A stretch of DNA of 64,000 bases, from positions 876,364-940,363 of the forward strand of contig NZ_JAGYPL010000002.1 in assembly GCF_018343715.1 (NCBI RefSeq). Direction: 5' to 3'. Made by a program: the position numbers and the translations under genes. This DNA comes from Bacillus sp. FJAT-49711 (GTDB lineage Bacteria > Bacillota > Bacilli > Bacillales > Bacillaceae_C). Of this stretch, positions 1-8,014 are shown piece after piece; positions within the stretch are counted from its first letter, which is position 1, and each line of letters opens with the position of its first letter. The notes under the pieces were generated by a model. It was not told the origin of the DNA, did no database searches, and saw only the letters and a list, made by a program, of their open reading frames with translations.

Positions 1-286
1 TGATAATGAGTAAGTGATATATAGGCTCTTCGGCTGGCAGCCCCCAAACGACTATAGGAGCGCTATAAGGGGGGATGCTAGCAAGGACAGCCACATCCCA
101 TATCCGCCGAAGGCTCAGTAACAGGGATGCCAGTAGAATGATCGGTAGAAAGATTCATCCTGCCTTGACGGTGACGTAGGATTTTTCATGGTAAATGGGA
201 CGTCAACGGCTGGTAAATTCCTCTGGCCGTAATCAGTAAAGGCTATCCTGTTTATGGCAATATGAATATGTAGGTTATGGCATTCC
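1..286. other. Structured non-coding region, possibly the RNA-bearing end of a mobile element
   Basis: No convincing gene here. The first 180 bases are clearly GC-richer than the surroundings and fold into nested helices: CTTCGGC (28-34) with GCCGAAG (106-112), TGGC (35-38) with GCCA (90-93), CCCCC (41-45) with the G-run at 69-74, and TATAG (53-57) with CTATA (63-67). The window opens on TGA TAA, which could be the stop of a gene lying outside. Elements of the IS110/IS1111 family carry structured guide RNAs in non-coding ends, so this may be such an end; that is inference, and no transposase is visible. Confidence 0.3.
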
Positions 287-322
287 TTTTATGTAGGTCC
301 CCCGCGGGGGACCTACATAAAA
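287..322. repeat. 36-bp perfect palindrome
   Basis: Each 18-nt arm (287-304 and 305-322) is the exact reverse complement of the other, centred on CCCCCGCGGGGG, with no loop nucleotides. It ends in an A-run and so resembles a very stable terminator or cruciform shielding the downstream transposase gene from outside transcription. Confidence 0.7.
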
Positions 323-398
323 AGGCCACTTGCTAACATCCCAAAAATTCAATACACTTCCTGTTGGACCCATTACTGGCAGGAGGTATTTATAGGAG

Positions 399-1321
399 AT
401 GTTAGAAGTGACCGAAATTAATTATATCAGACAAGAAGTGAACACGAAAGGTCATTCCTATTCGGATGTTGCTAGAAGAACAAATAGGGATTTTCGTACT
501 ATTAAGAAGTATGCTGATCAAGAGGAATTTCAACCAGATATGAAACGTAAAAAGCCCCAACCATCCCCGGTGATGGATCCAGTTAAGGATTTGGTGGATC
601 AATGGTTGAAAGAAGATATGAAAAAGAAAAGGAAATACCGAAGGACAGCCAAACGTATATGGCAAATGCTTGTGGATGATGTTGATTTCAAAGGATCAGA
701 TCGTACTGTAAGATCGTATGTTTCCAAACGAAAAAAAGAATTACTTGAGGAAAGCGAAGAAGAGCACTACCTTTGGAAGCAAGACCAGGTGATGCGCAAG
801 TGGACTTCGGTGAAGCACCGTTTAAAAGAAATGGTAAAGTGATAGATCTCCCGTATCTTGTTCTATCATTTCCAAATAGTAATGCATTCTTAGTTCAAGT
901 CTTTGAATCCCAAAATCAGGATTGTTTCTTAGAAGGATTAAAGTGGTTCTTTCACCACTTAGGAGGTGTGCCAAGGAGAATCCGTTTTGATAACTTATCT
1001 CCGGCAGTTAAAAAAGTTCTTCCCTACGGGAAGCGTGAACTAACAAAAGCTTTTGAAAGATTTACATTGCACTACAGTTTTGAATATGAATTTTGTAATC
1101 CTGGTGCCGGAAATGAGAAAGGCCATGTTGAGGCAATGGTTAAATATGTACGAAACAATTTCTTCTTACCTGAACGAACAGTACATAGTTTAGAAGATTT
1201 AAATAATGTTTTATGGGGTGAGGTAGAGATTGATCGATACCGCCCACATTATGAGAAAAAAGAAGAGGCTTTTGAACTTTTACTATCAAACAATATGTAC
1301 ACTATTAACTATTGGCTCTGA
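399..1321 (+). pseudogene. Truncated, frameshifted IS21-family transposase (IstA-type)
   Basis: The N-terminal part (399-842) has a helix-turn-helix segment (SYSDVARRTNRDFRTIKKYA) typical of IstA. The reading continues in another frame from about 773, where the integrase core begins (AQVDFGEA, then RIRFDNLS, then NEKGHVEAMVKYVRN). One frameshift near 770-790 separates the halves. The protein stops after about 300 residues in total, well short of the usual 400-500, and no istB ATPase follows, so the element is dead at this site. A GGAG lies just upstream of the ATG at 399. Family assignment rests on motif order and is fairly secure; the exact member is unknown. Confidence 0.75.
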
Positions 1322-1353
1322 AAATACTCTATAACCGGATAACTAAAATAAAT

Positions 1354-1373
1354 TGCCCGCTTTATTGCGGGCA
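1354..1373. terminator. GC-rich hairpin after transposase remnant
   Basis: TGCCCGC (1354-1360) pairs with GCGGGCA (1367-1373) around a 6-nt loop. There is no T-tract, so intrinsic termination is doubtful. From here to 1650 I see no gene. Confidence 0.35.
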
Positions 1374-1650
1374 TGTCAAATTCTAGGGAGTAGAATGTAA
1401 AAATTCTACTGTACTAATAGTATCATTAATATTAAGGAATATGCACCAAGGAGTCTTTTTCTTTGCAATCCTAGCTTCTTTAAGGAAAAAATTCTTTAAA
1501 AAAATACTAGATAGGGGAGGTGGAAAATCATGACCACAGATTAGGCTGTATTTGTCCAAGATTAAAATAAATTAATAAACCGATTTATAGTGCATTCTAA
1601 AGAGTTGAGTTTGTAGAATGATCAGCTTTGCTTCGCATATACCCCTTGAT

Positions 1651-2367
1651 TTAATCCTTCCAATATCCACATAACTTTTCTTCTTTCACAATTTTCCCCC
1701 ATTCCAAATCTATGAGCATTATATATAAATTGGCTCGAAGGGATAAAGGTGGTCTTTTCATAATCATGTTAAAAACTTTTTCATCATTAACAACAATCGT
1801 CAATTTATCTGTTTCATTCAGTTCAAATGTAGTAATGCGCCCATAAAGAAAGAATGGCTGAAAAGTAGGATGATAACGATCAGGAATACTTGGTTTGAAA
1901 TCTAAATACCATCTATTGTAACCATCATGATCAATGTTAAGGATCATATCTGAAAAATGATATTTTTCTTCGTGTTTTTCTACGCTCCATTTAAAAGGTT
2001 TTTCATATAGGTCAGCTAGTATGACTTGAATAAATTTCCTCTGTAATTGTTCCATTTTCCCTCTAACATCCATGGGAGAATGTTTTTCTATTCTGTCATG
2101 ACTATTTATATCTAACTCGTTTTTTCGAGCTAAATGCCCGGCGGCAACCATAAGATCTTCGTACGAAACTTCATTTTGAGCTTTTGCTGCAAACTTTGAT
2201 ATCGTTTCAGGAGTGGGAGGTGAGGCTATCATGTTTCTAAGGAACCTTGAAATGTGGGCAGCACTTACACCAGCTTCGTTTGCGTACTGATTAATGGATC
2301 TATCTCCTTTTGCCCGCTCAAGAAGAATAGCAAATTCCTCTTTATTAAATTGGTCCTCAATATCCAT
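1651..2367 (-). CDS. XRE-like helix-turn-helix protein
   Basis: A 238-residue protein. Residues ~9-60 form an XRE-type helix-turn-helix (SINQYANEAGVSAAHISRFL), so it probably binds DNA. The remainder (~100-238) contains no family I recognise; its aromatic, charged composition (FKWSVEKHEEKYHFSDMILN) suggests a small folded effector or dimerisation domain like those in phage- or ICE-type regulators. It is transcribed leftwards, towards the transposase remnant, and away from the ComK gene. No partner gene is adjacent, so target and ligand are unknown. Confidence 0.7.
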   Translation of the reverse strand: MDIEDQFNKEEFAILLERAKGDRSINQYANEAGVSAAHISRFLRNMIASPPTPETISKFAAKAQNEVSYEDLMVAAGHLARKNELDINSHDRIEKHSPMDVRGKMEQLQRKFIQVILADLYEKPFKWSVEKHEEKYHFSDMILNIDHDGYNRWYLDFKPSIPDRYHPTFQPFFLYGRITTFELNETDKLTIVVNDEKVFNMIMKRPPLSLRANLYIMLIDLEWGKIVKEEKLCGYWKD

Positions 2368-2727
2368 AAAATTCCCCTCACTATAATTTATGTTCTTATT
2401 ATATTTTAATCATTGACTGTAGTCAATGGTATGTAAAAGTAAATTAAATGATTGTATTGTTTTAATTTTAATAGAATGATATAATAATTTCTAAACATTA
2501 TAAAAATTAGTAAAAAGGTCGTGTGTTTTAAGAACTATCCAGAGTTGCGTAATAACTACAAACAATGGGTAAGTGAGGTGAAAAGAATATTATATTTTAT
2601 AAATGCTCCGATCATTAGGTTTGCATTTAGCATAGGGAAGAATCTTCAAAAGTATTGTAAGCGCCACCAAATGGACGGTTAGAAAAGGATATGGAAATGT
2701 TATATTTGCCGTTTTTTCAATATTGAA

Positions 2728-2790
2728 TTGGAAAACCTGAGATATTGGCTAAATAACGGGATTAGCTGTAGCAAGCAGCTAAGGAGGTGA
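2728..2790 (+). pseudogene. Fossil C-terminus resembling the DGQHR gene end
   Basis: The frame reads LENLRYWL...KQLRR and stops with a TGA embedded in AGGAGGTGAGG. The intact second DGQHR gene ends with IERLAEWL...GR and a TGA embedded in the same GGAGGTGAGG (49985-49987). In both places exactly 7 nt separate the stop from the GTG of the leader ORF. I infer a decayed relative of the DGQHR gene once stood in front of this comK copy. Similarity is short, so confidence is limited. Confidence 0.35.
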
Positions 2791-2797
2791 GGGCAGT

Positions 2798-2836
2798 GTG
2801 ATCCTATTCATACATATAGAAAACCCCTTGAATTAA
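2798..2836 (+). CDS. Putative 12-aa leader peptide before comK paralogue 1
   Basis: A perfect Shine-Dalgarno GGAGGTGA (2783-2790) lies 7 nt before a GTG that opens a 12-codon frame, MILFIHIENPLN. Its TAA falls inside the 5' arm of the downstream helix (2825-2835), the classical geometry for a translated attenuator. The same SD, spacing and GTG-ATC start occur at 49979-50000. No obvious run of one regulatory codon is present. Confidence 0.45.
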   Translation: MILFIHIENPLN

Positions 2837-2908
2837 TGGTCTTGGTGGACGTAATTCAAGGGCTCTACTGTTGGAGTATACCAACTACTAATAGTATACT
2901 CCTTTTTA
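2825..2908 (+). promoter_or_regulatory. Leader helix plus intrinsic terminator (attenuator candidate, copy 1)
   Basis: Helix 1 pairs CCCTTGAATTA (2825-2835) with TAATTCAAGGG (2852-2862). Helix 2 is GGAGTATAC (2873-2881) with GTATACTCC (2894-2902) followed by TTTTT, an intrinsic terminator. A smaller hairpin, GTTGG-AGTATA-CCAAC (2870-2885), would use the same bases as the 5' arm of helix 2 and so excludes the terminator. Only 37 nt separate the T-tract from the ComK start, mostly A-rich and SD sequence, leaving no room for a promoter. Regulation by read-through is inferred. Confidence 0.65.
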
Positions 2909-2945
2909 CAAAAAAATAAACTAGCAGTTACACGGAAGGAGTAGA

Positions 2946-3542
2946 ATGATAGAAATGAAGAAATATACTATCAACATTGACACAAGAGCGATTTTAAACA
3001 ATTACGATGAGAACGGGAACCTGTGCTCCATTGCGCTTGAAGGAAAAGAGCTCTATACCCTTAACGGAAGCCCACTTTCAATTGTTGAAAGAAGCATTGA
3101 ATATTATGGGAATAGTCTTCGAGGGGCGATTGTAGGTGCAAGAGGCGCATTAGGAAATATTGATATGCCACCAGTCATGATATGCGGAAAGCTAGGTATT
3201 TACTGGTTTCCGATTAAATCAATTGGGCGTGATGACAATATTTGGCTGTCCGTTAATCATATTAAAGATTACGAACCCCTTGATGCAAAAACGGTTAAAG
3301 TGATTTTTCTTGATGACTCCGATATTAAAGTTGAAAGCAGTTACAGCAGCTTTGATCGAAAAGTAAAAAATGCGCTGAAGTTGAAAAATATATTAGAAAT
3401 CAGAGCAAGTGGCGAGTATATAACTTTCAATAAAGGCACGGAAAATTTAATTATTAGGGATCCGGCTAGAAAGCATTATTGTTTTATGACGAGAAAGGAA
3501 AGGAGAAATAAGGAAACGTTGAGGAGAAATAGGAAGAGGTAG
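2946..3542 (+). CDS. ComK-family transcription factor, paralogue 1
   Basis: A 198-residue protein aligning by eye with Bacillus ComK (192 aa in B. subtilis): NGNLCSIALEGKELYTL at the start, SPLSIVERSIEYYGNSLRGA, a GxPPVMICGKLGIYWFP core, and SSYSSFDRKVKNAL matching the ComK ISYNSFENQV block. ComK binds paired AT-boxes (AAAAN5TTTT) and activates DNA-uptake genes. The SD GGAAGGAG precedes the ATG. It lies directly behind a terminator and shares this arrangement with a second paralogue at 50140. The C-terminus ends in a very basic KERRNKETLRRNRKR tail. Whether it drives competence here or another regulon is unknown. Confidence 0.85.
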   Translation: MIEMKKYTINIDTRAILNNYDENGNLCSIALEGKELYTLNGSPLSIVERSIEYYGNSLRGAIVGARGALGNIDMPPVMICGKLGIYWFPIKSIGRDDNIWLSVNHIKDYEPLDAKTVKVIFLDDSDIKVESSYSSFDRKVKNALKLKNILEIRASGEYITFNKGTENLIIRDPARKHYCFMTRKERRNKETLRRNRKR

Positions 3543-3551
3543 CTGATCATT

Positions 3552-3590
3552 AAAATCAGGAGGATTGTCTTATGCCTCCTGATTTTCAGT
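3552..3590 (+). terminator. Terminator of comK paralogue 1
   Basis: AAAATCAGGAGG (3552-3563) pairs with CCTCCTGATTTT (3575-3586), 12 bp, ending in T residues 10 nt after the stop codon. Confidence 0.8.
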
Positions 3591-3715
3591 TTCTTGCAAA
3601 AATGACTCATTGTTTATATGAACTTTTGGAGTGTGATTGTTTCATTATGGATGATCATATATCGATTTGATCTATATAATTAAAAATGAAAGAATTTTTT
3701 TGGAGGACATTTTTA

Positions 3716-3870
3716 ATGGAAGGGCAGCCTGATCCTGCTGTTGAGTTAGTTCATCGAATAGCGCACACATAGATCCGATGGAATCTGCTCTCATTAATGA
3801 ATCTCAGAAAAGATTACCTGATTTAGCAGATGGACGTTTGAATTTCAATATCTTAAGTATAAGAAATAAA
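3716..3870 (+). pseudogene. Decayed small ORF
   Basis: GGAGG (3702-3706) precedes an ATG encoding MEGQPDPAVELVHRIAHT and a stop at 3772. Just beyond, another frame continues in similar style (DPMESALINESQKRLPDLADG). This looks like one small gene broken by a frameshift; the family is not recognised. Confidence 0.3.
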
Positions 3871-3873
3871 GGA

Positions 3874-3912
3874 AAAAATCTACCAATTATTTATTATTGG
3901 TAGATTTTTATT
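3874..3912. terminator. Bidirectional terminator
   Basis: AAAAATCTACCAAT (3874-3887) pairs with ATTGGTAGATTTTT (3896-3909), a 14-bp stem. On the minus strand it directly follows and overlaps the stop of the XRE gene at 3908; on the plus strand it would end the decayed ORF. Confidence 0.8.
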
Positions 3913-4231
3913 CGTTGACTTCCGCTTTTTGTCTTTTGATCATAGATTCTAAAAAACTTGACAGAAGATGAATTTCTTCTTCAGTTAATTGTTGTGCATT
4001 CTCTACTAGCCGTATTATTTCCCCGGGCAGAACAGGTACCGATCCAAAAAATTCACTTAAAGAAATATTTAATGAATCACATATTGTATTCAGTTTATCC
4101 AAAGATGGGGTAGTTCTACCATTTTCAATATCCCTTAAATATGACTGAGAAATAAAAGCTTGTTTAGCCAATTCCGCAACTGATAATTCTTTTGCCATTC
4201 TTAAATTTCGTATTCTATTTCCAATATCCAT
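3908..4231 (-). CDS. SinR-like XRE-family repressor
   Basis: A 107-residue protein. Residues 5-60 form a full XRE/Cro helix-turn-helix (IGNRIRNLRMAKELSVAELA, then ISQSYLRDIENGRTTPSLDKL), and the C-terminal ~35 residues (LTEEEIHLLSSFLESMIKRQ) resemble the SinR-type oligomerisation helices. Proteins of this size and layout repress biofilm, motility or catabolic genes. It is transcribed divergently from the cupin-amidohydrolase-ABC operon, and an 11-bp inverted repeat lies in its upstream region, so it may control that operon or itself. Target assignment is inference from position. Confidence 0.8.
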   Translation of the reverse strand: MDIGNRIRNLRMAKELSVAELAKQAFISQSYLRDIENGRTTPSLDKLNTICDSLNISLSEFFGSVPVLPGEIIRLVENAQQLTEEEIHLLSSFLESMIKRQKAEVNE

Positions 4232-4298
4232 TATATTTCACCTACCTCTATTATATTATTTCCAGATCCTAATAAATTAAGAAAAATGAGAAATTTTG

Positions 4299-4342
4299 AC
4301 GTAAATAACGTAAAATAATGTTGACTTTTATGTTATTTACGT
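4299..4342. promoter_or_regulatory. Inverted repeat, candidate operator in the divergent intergenic region
   Basis: ACGTAAATAAC (4299-4309) and GTTATTTACGT (4332-4342) are perfect inverted repeats; TTGACT (4321-4326) between them could be a rightward -35 element. The position 70-110 nt before the XRE gene fits autoregulation or control of the operon at 4587. Confidence 0.45.
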
Positions 4343-4586
4343 TATTATGTATATAAACTTCCACACATTACTTTTTGACTAGTAAGGTTGTTTAATATCG
4401 TGCTAGTACATTGCTATGATTTTAAATTTCAAAAGGGGGGAGAAATCTATAAAAAACTGTGTGTTTTCAACCTTTACAAAAAAGTGGTAAGGAAGTTCTT
4501 GGGATTAGTTAATTTGATGTGAAATAACCAAGTAATTAGATTGAATTATTTAGTTTTATCTTTGAAAAAGTGAAAGGTTTTTATAA

Positions 4587-5108
4587 TTGAAGGGACGTGA
4601 GATATTGGGAAACTTCGCAACATTTCTATCATCTAATGCTTACCTAGATTTAGGGGCAAAGAAGCATGTACGGAGGTTATCTCAGTTAAAGGATATTTAT
4701 ACGGATAAAGATGTAATTGGAACAATCTTAAAAAGGGAGGATCCAGTTATTTACGAAGTATACGAGATGCCGCAACCGTTTACGGAAACTGACTTGTTAG
4801 TGAATATTACTGTTCTTCATCCTGGGAAGGTGGGGGAAGAACTTTATATGACGAAAGGGCATTTTCATGAGGAGCCCGACACTGCTGAGGTAGTGATAGG
4901 CCTTCAAGGATCAGGTGTTCTTTTATTGCAAAATCGAGAAGGGGTTTTAGAAGAGAAACCTGTAATGAAAGATTGGATTAGTTATTCAGCTGGTGGATGG
5001 GCACATCGAGTAGTAAATATGGGAACGGAAGATTTAGTATTTCTAGCCATTAGTGGGGCGAATATTATCCATGATTATGAGACTGCTGCAAGATTAAATT
5101 TTAAATAA
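4587..5108 (+). CDS. Cupin-type glucose-6-phosphate isomerase-like protein
   Basis: A 173-residue cupin protein. Metal ligands are H92, H94, E101 and H140 (GHFHEEPDTAE... and GGWAHR), with the same spacing as in the archaeal cupin phosphoglucose isomerase of Pyrococcus. That family interconverts glucose-6-phosphate and fructose-6-phosphate. Here it heads an operon with an amidohydrolase and an ABC importer, so the true substrate may be another phosphorylated or aldose compound. The TTG at 4587 has only GAAAGG upstream; a TTG further in (codon 7, IL-G) has AAGGGACGTGAG six bases before it and could be the real start. Fold certain, substrate not. Confidence 0.75.
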   Translation: MKGREILGNFATFLSSNAYLDLGAKKHVRRLSQLKDIYTDKDVIGTILKREDPVIYEVYEMPQPFTETDLLVNITVLHPGKVGEELYMTKGHFHEEPDTAEVVIGLQGSGVLLLQNREGVLEEKPVMKDWISYSAGGWAHRVVNMGTEDLVFLAISGANIIHDYETAARLNFK

Positions 5109-5138
5109 ACTATAGAAGTCTTTAAGGGAGTGAAAAAA

Positions 5139-6377
5139 ATGAGTGGTATAAAGGTTATTAAAGCAAAGAGACTTATTGATGGGACTGGCAACCCTATTCA
5201 AGAAAATATCGTCATAGTGGTGCAAAAAAACATTATTGAACAAATCATTCCTGAACAGGATTATATCATTCCGGAAGATGCAATCGTTTACGACCTTACT
5301 GATAAAACAGTCATGCCAGGTTTGATCGATGCTCATATGCATTTTTTTTCCGTACCTAGCCATGAATTACACAAACTTGTTAGTGAATCTGATGTTAATC
5401 GTGTATTGCGTGGAGCCGGAGAAGCAGAAAAGATGCTTCAAGCAGGGATTACTGCAGCGAGATGCTTAGGTTCTACCATCTCTCCTGCATTAAGAAAAGC
5501 TATAAATGAAGGGCATATTCGCGGCCCACGATTAGTAGTAGCGGGAGAATTTGTTATTTCCTCGGGTGGAACGTGGTATGAAATTATGCAAGATGTAGAA
5601 GGGGCAGATGGGCCAGAAGAAATAAGAAAGAAGGTTCGGGAACGGATTATGCAAGGGGCTAATGTCATTAAAGTGGGCCTTTCCAAAGGGAAGTTAGATG
5701 ATTTGAATCGTTCATGGGGGGATGAACCTTATCAAACACTTACTGCTTATAGTTTAGATGAAGTGAAAGCCCTGACAGATGAGGCACATGCCAATCATCT
5801 AAAAGTAAGTGCTCATTGTATTGGGGACGCTGCGGTAAATCTAGCGATAGATGGAAATGTCGATGTAATTGAGCATGGATATGCCATAACAGAAGAAACG
5901 AGAAAAAGATTGGTAGAAAAGCAGATTCCTGTAGTGACAACGATTTCCCAATTGTACTTCCATGAAAAGGCAGCAGAAGCATTTCATTATCCTGAATGGG
6001 AAATGAGGATTTATCAAACTCATAAGAAAGCGATGAAGAAGGATTTTAACGAAGGATTAAAAGCTGGTGTAAAGTTTGTGATTGGGACCGATTTAATTGG
6101 TTATCCGACGCACCCACAAGATCAGGCAGCGAAAGAATTTGAATTGGCCGTTGAATGGGGGATGGATCCGGAAGCAGCCATCGTTGCAGGTACAAAGCGG
6201 GGAGCGGAAGTTTTAGGGTTAGAAAAAGAAATTGGAACTATTGAAGTAGGGAAAAAAGCTGACTTGATTGCTTTTGATGGTAATCCAATAGAGGATATTA
6301 AAGTTCTTCAAAAAGTGGATTTTGTTATGAAGGATGGCCAACTCATTAAATCTGAATTCAAGAAAGGAAAGAGATAG
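5139..6377 (+). CDS. Metal-dependent amidohydrolase (imidazolonepropionase/prolidase-like)
   Basis: About 412 residues from the ATG chosen at 5139, preceded by AAGGGAG; an in-frame GTG at 5130 lies inside that site. The binuclear amidohydrolase signature is complete: PGLIDAHMHF, a Lys in NVIKVGLSKG, HCIGD, IEHGYA and GTDLIG supply the HxH, Lys, His, His and Asp ligands. The C-terminus has the usual LGLEKEIGTIEVGKKADLIA ending. Relatives hydrolyse cyclic amides or dipeptides such as Xaa-Pro. Being cotranscribed with an SsuABC-like importer and an M24-fold protein, it probably processes the imported compound, which could be a peptide-like amide. Substrate is not determinable from sequence. Confidence 0.85.
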   Translation: MSGIKVIKAKRLIDGTGNPIQENIVIVVQKNIIEQIIPEQDYIIPEDAIVYDLTDKTVMPGLIDAHMHFFSVPSHELHKLVSESDVNRVLRGAGEAEKMLQAGITAARCLGSTISPALRKAINEGHIRGPRLVVAGEFVISSGGTWYEIMQDVEGADGPEEIRKKVRERIMQGANVIKVGLSKGKLDDLNRSWGDEPYQTLTAYSLDEVKALTDEAHANHLKVSAHCIGDAAVNLAIDGNVDVIEHGYAITEETRKRLVEKQIPVVTTISQLYFHEKAAEAFHYPEWEMRIYQTHKKAMKKDFNEGLKAGVKFVIGTDLIGYPTHPQDQAAKEFELAVEWGMDPEAAIVAGTKRGAEVLGLEKEIGTIEVGKKADLIAFDGNPIEDIKVLQKVDFVMKDGQLIKSEFKKGKR

Positions 6378-6380
6378 TAT

Positions 6381-7202
6381 ATGCACGCTAAGATTAAGAA
6401 AGTAACCAATCTCACGGCATCCCTTATTGAAATTCAGGAACTTTCCGTTGAATTTCAATCAAGTTCGAATCAGAAAATCACGGCTTTAGATAATGTAAAT
6501 CTTTCGATCAATAAAGATGAGTTCATTTGTGTAATGGGGCCATCAGGATGTGGGAAAACAACATTATTAAATACAATCGCGGGTATGCAGGGAATCACTT
6601 CCGGGTCTATTACGATTGATGGAAGGAATATTGAAAAGCCTAGCCCTGAACGAGCGGTTGTTTTTCAAGATGATGCCGTGTTTCCTTGGATGACTGTTGA
6701 AGAAAATATTGGATTTAGCCTAAGTATGCAAAAGAAATCCAAGCAAGAAATTAAAGAGTCAGTTGATCATTTTTTAGAGCTAGTGAAACTGGAAGATTTT
6801 CGAAATGCATGGCCAAAACAATTATCGGGAGGTATGAGGAAAAGAGTTGATATTGCAAGAGCGTATGCGGCAAATCCTAAGGTTTTATTGCTGGATGAAC
6901 CGTTTGGACCTTTGGATATTATGACGAAAGAACATTTACAAGAGGAATTAAGAAAGCTTTGGATGCAGGCCCCAAGAACGGTCATTTTTATTACACACGA
7001 TTTGGAAGAAGCTTTGTTTCTTGGTGATCGGATTGTTGTGATGACTCCTAGACCAGGAAAAATTCATTCAATTTATAAACCTAACTTTCCGAAAAGTCGG
7101 GACATGTCCATTAAAACTTCAGCTTCTTTCGTCGATTATAGAAAACGGATTCGAGCTATTTTAAAGCAAGAGGAGGAGTCTTTGGAAGGAGGTGAAAGTT
7201 GA
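6381..7202 (+). CDS. ABC transporter ATPase, nitrate/sulfonate/taurine type
   Basis: 273 residues. Walker A GPSGCGKTT, Q-loop VFQDDAVFPW, signature LSGGMRKRVDIARA, Walker B VLLLDEPFGPLD and the H-loop ITHDLEEAL are all intact. The DEPFGPLD...HDLEEALFLGDRI pattern is that of the SsuB/TauB/ThiZ group, which powers import of small organic acids, sulfonates or pyrimidines. It begins 3 nt after the amidohydrolase stop, and its own TGA overlaps the permease ATG (TGATG), indicating translational coupling. It forms one importer with the next two genes. Confidence 0.9.
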   Translation: MHAKIKKVTNLTASLIEIQELSVEFQSSSNQKITALDNVNLSINKDEFICVMGPSGCGKTTLLNTIAGMQGITSGSITIDGRNIEKPSPERAVVFQDDAVFPWMTVEENIGFSLSMQKKSKQEIKESVDHFLELVKLEDFRNAWPKQLSGGMRKRVDIARAYAANPKVLLLDEPFGPLDIMTKEHLQEELRKLWMQAPRTVIFITHDLEEALFLGDRIVVMTPRPGKIHSIYKPNFPKSRDMSIKTSASFVDYRKRIRAILKQEEESLEGGES

Positions 7203-7987
7203 TGTCAGAATTTTTTTTGAAAGGAAAGGCGAGTTGGTTTAAAGAATCACATTTAAGCATCTTATCCATTATCGGTGTGTTTGTCGTCTGGTTTTTGGTG
7301 ACAAGAGATGGGCTGGGGTTAGTAAAGCCGGTCATTTTTCCTTCACCAATAATGGTGGTAGAAGCAGCGATCTCAACTAGCTCACTTATTGGAACAGACG
7401 TATTGTATACAATGTTTCGGGTCGTTTGCGGATTGGTTACAGGGACTATTGTTGGAATAACGATTGGGATGTTAGTTTGTTTCAATAACAAGCTGTATTA
7501 TTTGCTGAATCCCATTATTGAAAGTTCCAGACCCGTTCCTGTCATCGCGATGATTCCCTTTTTTTTGATGTGGTTTGGAATTGGAGAAATTGGTAAGTTC
7601 TTGTTAGTCACATTGGGTGTATTTGCCATCATCGTGATAAACACCATTGAAGCAATTAGGAATGTACCACCTATTTATGTTAAAGCTGGACAAACATTAG
7701 GGGCAGGAAAAAAAGCGATTTTCAGTAAAATTATTTTGCCTTCTATTATTCCATCCCTAATCGGGCCAATCCGAGTTTGTGTTGCGATTTCATTTACATT
7801 GGTCGTTGCAGCTGAATTTATGGGTGCACAAGCAGGTATGGGATATCGGATTTTACAAGCAAGAAAGATGTTTAATACCGATGTGATTTTTCTAGGAGTC
7901 GTGATGTTCGGAGTTTTATCAGCGCTTGTAGATACTACCGTTCGTAAATTGTTGCAGCATTTGACGAGGTGGACTGAGAGGGCATGA
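7202..7987 (+). CDS. ABC transporter permease, SsuC/TauC-like
   Basis: 261 residues with about six membrane helices. The cytoplasmic coupling (EAA) loop is AGQTLGAGKKAIFSKIILP, followed by SLIGPIRVCVAISF, as in BPD_transp_1 permeases of the nitrate/taurine group. The upstream GGAGGTGA fits the ATG at 7202 rather than the TTG at 7199. A single permease of this type forms a homodimer with two copies of the ATPase encoded upstream; the binding lipoprotein follows at 8015. Confidence 0.88.
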   Translation: MSEFFLKGKASWFKESHLSILSIIGVFVVWFLVTRDGLGLVKPVIFPSPIMVVEAAISTSSLIGTDVLYTMFRVVCGLVTGTIVGITIGMLVCFNNKLYYLLNPIIESSRPVPVIAMIPFFLMWFGIGEIGKFLLVTLGVFAIIVINTIEAIRNVPPIYVKAGQTLGAGKKAIFSKIILPSIIPSLIGPIRVCVAISFTLVVAAEFMGAQAGMGYRILQARKMFNTDVIFLGVVMFGVLSALVDTTVRKLLQHLTRWTERA

Positions 7988-8014
7988 AAAAATAAAAAAG
8001 GGGGATATGTGGGA

